Shown here: one piece after another, positions 57,882 to 64,000 of the stretch
Layout of the letters: each line of letters starts with the position of its first letter
Numbering within the stretch: position 1 is the first letter of the stretch
DNA from: G963665495 sp963677785
GTDB lineage: Bacteria > Desulfobacterota > Desulfovibrionia > Desulfovibrionales > Desulfovibrionaceae
Length of the DNA stretch: 64,000 bases
Assembly (NCBI GenBank): GCA_963677785.2
Contig: CAXXDH010000003.1
Span: forward strand, 1,984,001-2,048,000
Reading direction: 5' to 3'
The notes under the pieces: model-generated
The model's database searches: none
What the model saw: only the letters and a program-made list of their open reading frames with translations
Told to the model about the DNA's origin: nothing
Program-made: the position numbers and the translations under genes

Positions 57882-58496
57882 TTATTCCGTGAAAGTTTGC
57901 ATGGCCTCTTGTACGTGTTTGCCCAGGTTCCGGCCGTATTGGACGGCCAGCTCCATGGGCTCCCGGCAGGAGCGTACGGCCCCCAAGGCGAATAGGCCGT
58001 ATACCGGAAGTTCGTGCTGTATGTCGTATCCGTAGGCCTGCAGGGGCAGGCGCATCATTTCCATGGTCGCGCCCATGGAAAAGGCGTCCGGCTGTTCGCA
58101 GATCCCGGCGATGACTGCCGTGCGGCCTTGTCCGGCCAGCCGGCTGGAATAGCCGCGCGGGCGGTCGTTGGTGAAGTCGTAGAAACAGTACATCCGGTCG
58201 ATGAAGGCCTTGAGTAGGGCGCTGATGTTGTAATTGTGCGTCGGTGAACAGAGCACCAGCCCTTTTGCTTTGATAATTTTGGGGTACAGCACGGACATGT
58301 CGTCGATGTAGCGTGTGCATATCTGGTCTTTGCGGCAGCGTTCGCAACCGGCGCACGGACTGTAGACCATGTCGCGCAGGAAAATGGCTTCAGTCTCGGC
58401 TCCCGCCTGTTGCGCGCCCTCCAGAATGGCCTGCAGCAGACTGTCGCTGTTGCCGCCCTTGCGCGGACTTCCGCTTACACCGAGAATCATTGCCAT
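57882..58496 (-). CDS. NAD(P)H-dependent FMN reductase / iron-sulfur flavoprotein family
   Basis: A 204-residue flavodoxin-fold protein. The FMN-binding loop is ILGVSGSPRKGGNSDSLL (about residues 4-21), and CAGCERCRKDQIC gives the C-x2-C-x2-C-x5-C type cluster site of iron-sulfur flavoproteins. LVLCSPTHNYNISALLKAFID is the second FMN contact. It should be a soluble electron carrier or reductase. Stands apart from the next minus-strand genes by 270 bases, so probably separately transcribed. The physiological donor is unknown. Confidence 0.87.
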   Translation of the reverse strand: MAMILGVSGSPRKGGNSDSLLQAILEGAQQAGAETEAIFLRDMVYSPCAGCERCRKDQICTRYIDDMSVLYPKIIKAKGLVLCSPTHNYNISALLKAFIDRMYCFYDFTNDRPRGYSSRLAGQGRTAVIAGICEQPDAFSMGATMEMMRLPLQAYGYDIQHELPVYGLFALGAVRSCREPMELAVQYGRNLGKHVQEAMQTFTE

Positions 58497-58620
58497 GCGC
58501 CATTTTCTCCGTCATGAGATTGTGCTTTCCGTGCAGTAACGCTTGCTTCTTATATACCACCCATCGTATACTATCAAATAAATATCTGCTGTTCAAAACA
58601 ACTTTATACCCGCACACTCC

Positions 58621-60051
58621 ATGGAAACACACATCCTTATTTCGCTCATTTCGCTGGCAGGATTAATACTTGAAGTCACGGCCCTGTTTACGGTGCTGGC
58701 CGCCATACGGGATACCCGGACCGCCCAGGGCGCCATTGCCTGGAGCGTGGCCTTGATCGCCATGCCCATAATCACCCTGCCGATGTACTGGATTTTCGGC
58801 CGCAACAAGTTCCACGGCTATGTGGATGCGCTCCGTGCTGGTCATGAGGAATTTCTGACTTTCAACCGCCAGGAATACCGTCCGTCCGAGTCGCTCAACT
58901 GCCACGCGCATATGGACAAGTCCAAGGCCGTGTTTGAACATCTGGCGGGCATTCCGTTTCTGGACGGCAACGAACTGAAGCTCTTTGTGGACGGCAACAG
59001 CACCTTCGACGCCGTCATGGAGGACATAGACAAAGCCGAGCAGTACATATTGGTGCAGTTTTTCATCGTGCACGACGACGGCATCGGCAACCGTCTGAAG
59101 GGCCACTTGATACGCAAAGCGTCCGAGGGCGTGGAGATACGGTTTTTGTACGACGAGGTGGGCTGCCATACCACGCCGAAAACCTTCTGGGACGAGATGC
59201 GCGCGGCCGGGATAGAGGTTGCGCCCTTTTTGACCACCAAAGGCAAGGGCAACCGCTTTCAGCTCAATTTTCGCAACCACCGCAAGATCGTGGTGGTGGA
59301 CGGGCATACGGCCTTTGTGGGCGGGCACAACGTGGGGGACGAATACCTGGGGCTTTCCAAGGAGTTCGGCCCCTGGCGGGATACGCATCTGCGCTGCGTC
59401 GGTCCGGCTGTTTGCGGCGTGCAGATCAGCTTTGCCGAAGACTGGTTTTGGGCCACGCACAAGCGGCTGGACCTGCAATGGGCGCCGCGTACGCGCGGGC
59501 AGGGCGCGGAAGTGCTGGCCCTGGGCACCGGTCCGTCCGACCAGCTGGAAAGCTGCTCCTTGATGTACGTTCGGGCCATCAATTCAGCCCAGGAGCGCTT
59601 CTGGGTGGCCAGCCCGTACTTCGTACCGGACGGCTCGGTGCTGAGCGCGCTGCAGCTGGCGGCCCTGCGCGGCGTGGACGTCCGCCTGGTGGTTCCGGAA
59701 AAGCCGGATCACAAGCTGGTCTGGCTGGCCTGTTTTCACTGTCTCAAACAGCTCGATCTGCCCGGAATCCGCGTCTATCGCTACAACCAGGGCTTCATGC
59801 ACCAGAAGACCTTTCTGGTGGACGACCGCTGGGCCGCCGTGGGCACCGCCAACATGGACAACCGTTCGTTTCGCCTGAACTTCGAACTGACCATGCTGGT
59901 GGATGACGACGACTTCTGCAAGCAGATCGAAGCCATGTTCGAACACGATTTCACCCATTGCGATGAAACCGGCCCCAACGAATACGACAACCTGAGTTTG
60001 CTGAAGCGCTACGCGGTCAAGGTGGCGCGACTATTCGCCCCCATATTGTAA
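58621..60051 (+). CDS. cls: Cardiolipin synthase (PLD superfamily)
   Basis: A 476-residue membrane phospholipase D-type enzyme that makes cardiolipin from two phosphatidylglycerols. Two hydrophobic helices at the N-terminus (about 5-28 and 40-60, LISLISLAGLILEVTALFTV; VALIAMPIITLPMYWIFG). The two HKD motifs are HRKIVVVDGHTAFVGGHNVG (about residue 222) and HQKTFLVDDRWAAVGTANMD (about 397). The usual family length is near 480. The start, METHILISL, follows no clear ribosome site; no upstream alternative is better. It is divergent from the flavoprotein gene. Confidence 0.95.
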   Translation: METHILISLISLAGLILEVTALFTVLAAIRDTRTAQGAIAWSVALIAMPIITLPMYWIFGRNKFHGYVDALRAGHEEFLTFNRQEYRPSESLNCHAHMDKSKAVFEHLAGIPFLDGNELKLFVDGNSTFDAVMEDIDKAEQYILVQFFIVHDDGIGNRLKGHLIRKASEGVEIRFLYDEVGCHTTPKTFWDEMRAAGIEVAPFLTTKGKGNRFQLNFRNHRKIVVVDGHTAFVGGHNVGDEYLGLSKEFGPWRDTHLRCVGPAVCGVQISFAEDWFWATHKRLDLQWAPRTRGQGAEVLALGTGPSDQLESCSLMYVRAINSAQERFWVASPYFVPDGSVLSALQLAALRGVDVRLVVPEKPDHKLVWLACFHCLKQLDLPGIRVYRYNQGFMHQKTFLVDDRWAAVGTANMDNRSFRLNFELTMLVDDDDFCKQIEAMFEHDFTHCDETGPNEYDNLSLLKRYAVKVARLFAPIL

Positions 60052-60237
60052 GACCGCGGAGCACGGGTTTCCCAACTTTTCCACGTTGCCACGACGACGG
60101 CGCCCGATACCTTTCCGTCCGGCAATATTGTCTGGCCGTTATTGTCCTGATGACAGACGGCAATTTTCCCTCGCTTGATATTCAAGAGGTCATATCTTAT
60201 AGCTTGGGCAGCGCAAGCTTCAAAAGGGGGGCGCCGT

Positions 60238-60822
60238 ATGCCGTACGCCAGGCAACAGACATTGGGTTTCACGCTGATTGAGACAGCTATTGTGCTCGTG
60301 ATCATGGGGCTGATCGTCGGCGCGGTGCTCAAGGGCTCCACCCTGATCCAGCAGGCCCGGACCAAGAAGATCATGATCCAGATGGACAACATCCGCGCGG
60401 CCGTCTGGACCTTTTTCGACCGCTACAGCCAGTATCCCGGCGATGAGGACCTGACCGACATCCCCTCCGGCGAAACCGGCAGCGACGGGGACGGAGACGG
60501 ATTCATCGAGGAGAGCAACAACGAATATTTGACCCTGTGGACCGACCTGGCCGCCGCGAAGATGATCAACGGGGACTATGAAAACAGCGTACCGCGCAAT
60601 GCCTTCGGCGGCACCGTGAACCTGAAATATTACGACGAATCCAGCACCGCCATCCGCAGCCCGGGCCACTACTTCATCCTCACCAACATTCCCTGGGATG
60701 CGGCCCTCGAAATAGACACCAAACTCGACGACGGAGACGCCGCCAGCGGCGGCATCCGCACCAATAATCAACCCTACGAAGAAAGCAGCGGCGTGGTCAC
60801 GCTCTACGTGCCCTTTGATTAA
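60238..60822 (+). CDS. Type II/IV secretion pseudopilin
   Basis: A 194-residue prepilin-type protein. The cleavage and methylation motif is LGFTLIETAIVLVIMGLIVG (G at residue 10, F+1), the standard GFTLIE signature. The rest resembles a pseudopilin globular domain with acidic DSDGDGDGFIEESNNEY, possibly a calcium loop. AAAGGGGGG precedes the ATG at 60238; a longer in-frame start at 60175 has no signature. No other pilus or secretion gene is in the window, so the assembly machine must be elsewhere. Confidence 0.88.
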   Translation: MPYARQQTLGFTLIETAIVLVIMGLIVGAVLKGSTLIQQARTKKIMIQMDNIRAAVWTFFDRYSQYPGDEDLTDIPSGETGSDGDGDGFIEESNNEYLTLWTDLAAAKMINGDYENSVPRNAFGGTVNLKYYDESSTAIRSPGHYFILTNIPWDAALEIDTKLDDGDAASGGIRTNNQPYEESSGVVTLYVPFD

Positions 60823-60893
60823 GGTCTATTCGTATGTGTAACATATTTATATTCAACAAGAAAAAATTTCTTAAAAAAAATTCAAAAAAAGCT

Positions 60894-60922
60894 TTGACAA
60901 GAACCGCCGAGGCGAATAAAAG
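60894..60922 (+). promoter_or_regulatory. Strong promoter of tRNA-Ala
   Basis: TTGACA, a 17-base spacer and TAAAAG, with the tRNA starting 15 bases further on. Near-consensus -35 and ideal spacing. Confidence 0.75.
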
Positions 60923-60936
60923 ATTTTCTTCAGCAC

Positions 60937-61012
<76 letters not shown>

Positions 61013-61610
61013 ACGAAACCAACGGGTTAGGAAGTAATTCCTGGCCCGTTTTTTCTTTGTGGTCAACCAACGGTCAACCACAAGGTTGACCACCCCATAA
61101 ACTCCCGAAATCTCTGGAAGGCCTCCAGCAGCCTCAAAACTGTTCTATTTCTCATGTCTCTGAAATTAAAAATATTATTTGAAAGCATCTTGAACTGGGG
61201 TCAAGTGGTCATGAAAACGGGCAGGTAACTCAATATGACCTCATTCGGACTTCAGTGTGGTACACAACGCCCTCCTTGAACATAGTCAAGGAGGCTGTCA
61301 ACCTTGGTCAACCCCAAGCCCTGTTTTTGCGCAAAAAACCCCTGCAAATCCCGGAAGCTGTCGCTAGCCATAATCTTTAAGTTGCTATTTTATCTCAATA
61401 AGTTAGGGGCCATTTGTTCGCCGCAGGGCACTCAAGAAAAACAACCTGGAGCAAGCCTTAGTCATTCCAGGTGTTCAAAAAATATCCGAGAGCTTTTTGA
61501 ATTTTGTTCAAGAGGGACAATTGCTGCCTGTAATACCGTCCAGTCCGCTAAGGAGGGATCCATAACGAAGGAACACGAACATGCTAAACGAAGCGAGTGG
61601 TTCGCCGAAT
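61013..61610. other. Stretch after the tRNA, no gene supported
   Basis: 598 bases between the tRNA and the GH94 gene. It holds the tRNA terminator (61020-61057) and short imperfectly repeated GGTCAACC/GGTTGACC strings near 61066-61096 and 61295-61315. No integrase or other gene could be supported. Confidence 0.5.
61020..61057 (+). terminator. Rho-independent terminator of tRNA
   Basis: AACGGGTTAGGAA pairs with TTCCTGGCCCGTT (one internal mismatch region), then TTTTTC. It closes the tRNA transcript. Confidence 0.78.
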
Positions 61611-64000
61611 TCAAGGCTGAGTTGCCGATGGAGACTCTTGCTTTTCAGAGCCACTCTCTCTTGAAGTATGTATCAAGATTTCAGCCCAATGTTCTTTATG
61701 GTCGTCCTTTAAGGGAATAAAACCATCCTGCTGCTGCACCCCGTTCAAGTTTATTTGAATTTCCTCGCCTTTTTCTGCAACCTGCATGATTTTGATGTGA
61801 AATAATGTCTCCCTGTAGCGGTAATGCACGATGAACTCCTTCCACTCAGGCGGCAAGCAGGGCTCAAAACGTAGCCGGTCAACCTCGAGCCTGAAGCCGA
61901 GGAGCGATTCCAGCATCAACCGGTACATCCAGCCAGCAGAGCCCGTGTACCAAGTCCAGCCGCCACGGCTGATATGCGGAGAAACCGCATAAACATCTGC
62001 GGCCATGACGTAGGGCTCTACTTTGTATATTTCGGTCTGCTCGGCTGTAAGTGCATGGTTTATGGGGTTGATCATACGGAAAAGTTCCCAGGCGCGTCGA
62101 TTGTCGTCCAACCGTGCAAAGGCCATGGCCGCCCAGATGGCGGCGTGAGTATACTGGCCGCCGTTTTCCCGTACCCCCGGAGCGTAGCCCTTGATGTAGC
62201 CGGGATTGAGCGCAGAGGTGTCGAAAGGCGGGTCCAACAATTGCACCAAGCCTTGCTCTCGGCGGACCAAGCGCTGGTCCACTGCCTCCATGGCCCGACG
62301 CGAACGCTTGAGCTCTCCGGCTCCCGACAGCACGGACCAGCTTTGGGAGATGGAATCGATCTGGCACTCGGGGTTTTCTGATGACCCGAGCGGTGTTCCG
62401 TCGTCAAAATAGGCGCGGCGATACCACTCGCCGTCCCAACCGCTGGCCTCGATGCTGCGGCGCAGTTTCTCCGCCTCGCTGCCGCAGAGTTCTGCAAAGA
62501 TTTCGTCGTCATGGGATATGGCAATTGCGGTGAAACTCATGAGCACGTCAAAGAGAAAGAAGCCCAGCCACACGCTCTCGCCCTTGCCTTCCCGACCCAC
62601 ATGGTCCATGCCATCGTTCCAGTCGCCTGAACCTATGAGCGGCAGGCCGTGCGTGCCGTAGCAAAGGCCATGTTCTATGGCGCGGGTGCAATGCTCGTAT
62701 AGGCTGGCCACCTCATCGGAGGTTCCCGGCAGGTCATAGTAGGAGTCCTCGTTCGCCTTCAGCGTGCGACCCCGCAGAAAGCCAACGGGCTCGTCCAGCA
62801 CGCCGGTGTCTCCGGTGGTGCGTACGTAGCGAGTCACGGCTAGCGGTAGCCAGAGGTAGTCATCGGAGCAGTTGGTTCTGACGCCTCGGCCCGTTGGCGG
62901 GTGCCACCAATGCTGCACATCCCCTTCCTCAAACTGACGGCTGGCGCAGAGCAGCACGTGTTCGCGCACGAGTTCCGGCCGGGCGTGAATGAGGGCCATG
63001 ACGTCCTGCAACTGGTCACGAAAGCCGAACGCGCCGCCGGATTGATAGGTGGCGCACCGTGCCCATAGACGGCAGGCCAGGGTCTGATAGAGGATCCAAC
63101 CGTTGGCCAATACATTGAACGTCTGATCCGGGGTCTGCACATGCACTGCCCCCAAGGTATGCGTCCAGTGCTGCCAAACCATGTCCAGCGCCATGCGCGC
63201 GGCGGTCGGCCCACGGAAGCGTTGGACCAGACGCTTGGCGTCCGCAAGGTCGCGCCCCACGCCAAGCCGAAAAATTATCTCGCGTTCCTGCTCCGCCTCC
63301 AGTTCGAAGCTCACCTGGATGGCCGCACAAGGATCCAGGGCTGCCCCCACTCTGCCGGAAAGTCGGGTGCGCATCATGGCGGCCGGGGCATTCAGCGTAC
63401 CGCCACGGCCCAGGAATTCCGCCCGGTCACCGCTCACGGTACGCTTGGTTTCGTCAACATCGAAGAAGGCCGTCCGATCAGTGAATTCGGTATTGTAAGG
63501 GTTTCGGGCAAAAAGCGCACCGCTGTTCGGGTCGATTTCGGTGACCACGTGCTCGGCGGTCTTGCTGCGCAAATCACCCAGCACCCATTCGGCATAGCCG
63601 GTGGCCGAGAGCCTGCGAGTCCGGCCCGACTCGTTACGGACTTTCAGCACTGCGAATTTGACTGCGGCGTCGAGAGCTACATAAATCCAGAGTTCGGTGG
63701 CGACGCCGCGCTCGACGTGCTCGAAGACGCTGTAACCGAAACCGTGGCGGGTAGCGTAGGGCGTTGTTCCGCGACAGGGCAAAGGCGTAGGCGACCAGAA
63801 ATGGCCGCGCTCCTCGTCGCGGAGGTAGAAGGCCTCGCCTCGCGAATCGCTTACGGGATCGTTGTCCCAGGGGGTCAGGCGAAATTCGTGGGCGTTCTCG
63901 CTCCAGGTGCAGGCCATGCCGCTCTCAGAGATCATGGTGCCGAAAACCGGATTGGCCAGCACGTTAATCCAGGGTGTGGGCGTCTGTTGTCCGTGGGCCG
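61611..64000 (-). CDS. Cyclic beta-1,2-glucan synthase, C-terminal GH94 part (cut by window edge)
   Basis: At least 795 codons, open at the right edge. It is the glycosyl-hydrolase-94/carbohydrate-phosphorylase part of a cyclic beta-1,2-glucan synthase (NdvB type), which sets ring size or releases the glucan. Seen in order: PWINVLANPVFGTMISESGM, FRLTPWDNDPVSD, YQSGGAFGFRDQLQDVMALI, GSGDWNDGMDHVG (with the catalytic general-acid Asp), then WGAYTHAAIW-like ENGGQYTHAAIWAAMAFARL and RGGWTWYTGSAGWMYR. The frame is continuous to position 64000, so the GT84 and membrane parts lie beyond. It is located after the tRNA on the other strand. These glucans serve osmotic and host-interaction roles in other bacteria. 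Confidence 0.9.
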   Translation of the reverse strand, partial: AHGQQTPTPWINVLANPVFGTMISESGMACTWSENAHEFRLTPWDNDPVSDSRGEAFYLRDEERGHFWSPTPLPCRGTTPYATRHGFGYSVFEHVERGVATELWIYVALDAAVKFAVLKVRNESGRTRRLSATGYAEWVLGDLRSKTAEHVVTEIDPNSGALFARNPYNTEFTDRTAFFDVDETKRTVSGDRAEFLGRGGTLNAPAAMMRTRLSGRVGAALDPCAAIQVSFELEAEQEREIIFRLGVGRDLADAKRLVQRFRGPTAARMALDMVWQHWTHTLGAVHVQTPDQTFNVLANGWILYQTLACRLWARCATYQSGGAFGFRDQLQDVMALIHARPELVREHVLLCASRQFEEGDVQHWWHPPTGRGVRTNCSDDYLWLPLAVTRYVRTTGDTGVLDEPVGFLRGRTLKANEDSYYDLPGTSDEVASLYEHCTRAIEHGLCYGTHGLPLIGSGDWNDGMDHVGREGKGESVWLGFFLFDVLMSFTAIAISHDDEIFAELCGSEAEKLRRSIEASGWDGEWYRRAYFDDGTPLGSSENPECQIDSISQSWSVLSGAGELKRSRRAMEAVDQRLVRREQGLVQLLDPPFDTSALNPGYIKGYAPGVRENGGQYTHAAIWAAMAFARLDDNRRAWELFRMINPINHALTAEQTEIYKVEPYVMAADVYAVSPHISRGGWTWYTGSAGWMYRLMLESLLGFRLEVDRLRFEPCLPPEWKEFIVHYRYRETLFHIKIMQVAEKGEEIQINLNGVQQQDGFIPLKDDHKEHWAEILIHTSRESGSEKQESPSATQP

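Noticed and set aside
61252..61371. 39-codon minus-strand ORF resembling an integrase end
   Set aside because: Too short, no ribosome site, and the resemblance is not convincing.

Overview
The window looks like a chromosome segment of a Desulfovibrio-like member of the Desulfobacterota (sulfate-reducer type). This is inferred from GC-rich coding, the repetitive CCTCCGGCGG hairpin elements that I associate with such genomes, a soluble molybdopterin oxidoreductase with a polyferredoxin subunit, the miaB / bifunctional nuclease / PHP run, and the many multidomain signalling proteins. Genus and species cannot be fixed from sequence reading alone. Genes are dense on both strands; there are no rRNAs, CRISPR arrays, intact IS elements or prophages, and a single tRNA (Ala-GGC).

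Layout. 0.07-10.6 kb: a hybrid histidine kinase whose last two phosphotransfer residues are lost, a glycosyltransferase, TatD nuclease, a CCA/poly(A) nucleotidyltransferase, a YgjP-like metallopeptidase, a small Cys4 protein, a 7TM diguanylate cyclase, a polysaccharide deacetylase and a VOC protein. 10.7-15.7 kb: a lipoprotein, a histidine kinase with a Rossmann-like input domain, an NCS2 xanthine/uracil permease with an extra C-terminal domain, and a methyltransferase. 15.8-18.5 kb: a complete phage-shock module (pspA-pspB-pspC, divergent pspF) with a clear sigma-54 promoter in front of pspA. 18.5-20.3 kb: one AT-rich, foreign-looking AAA ATPase gene. 20.4-27.1 kb: moxR, DUF58 and transglutaminase (TgpA-like) genes, the last separated from the first two by two opposite-strand genes (an exported agmatine-deiminase-family enzyme and a methyltransferase). 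27.1-37.5 kb: a two-TM protein, a UbiB-like kinase, a small six-Cys secreted protein, a degenerate-GGDEF/TPR protein, miaB and its partners, a sirtuin and a free-standing CheB domain. 37.7-45.3 kb: a secreted subtilase, a kinase-like/two-USP operon, a cholylglycine-hydrolase-family amidase and 6-phosphogluconolactonase. 45.3-48.0 kb: the molybdopterin enzyme and its ferredoxin subunit.

48.3-56.5 kb is the most unusual part. A secreted-protein gene is split by a frameshift at an A7 run. Next to it, an exported protein with WSENxGW repeats is fused in frame to a second exported protein made of pentapeptide repeats. This locus faces a very large membrane-anchored envelope protein gene on the other strand. 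The 3' ends of both genes have been duplicated: three damaged copies of the envelope gene's 3' end and one of the pentapeptide 3' end lie between 49.0 and 53.1 kb, and the envelope gene itself is cut short by a frameshift and a deletion. This looks like an actively rearranging or decaying surface-protein locus.

56.5-64 kb: a second sirtuin with a thiamine-binding-family (MTH1187) protein, an iron-sulfur flavoprotein-like reductase, cardiolipin synthase, a lone type II/IV pseudopilin, tRNA-Ala(GGC) with its own strong promoter and terminator, and the C-terminal part of a cyclic beta-1,2-glucan synthase (GH94), which runs off the right edge.
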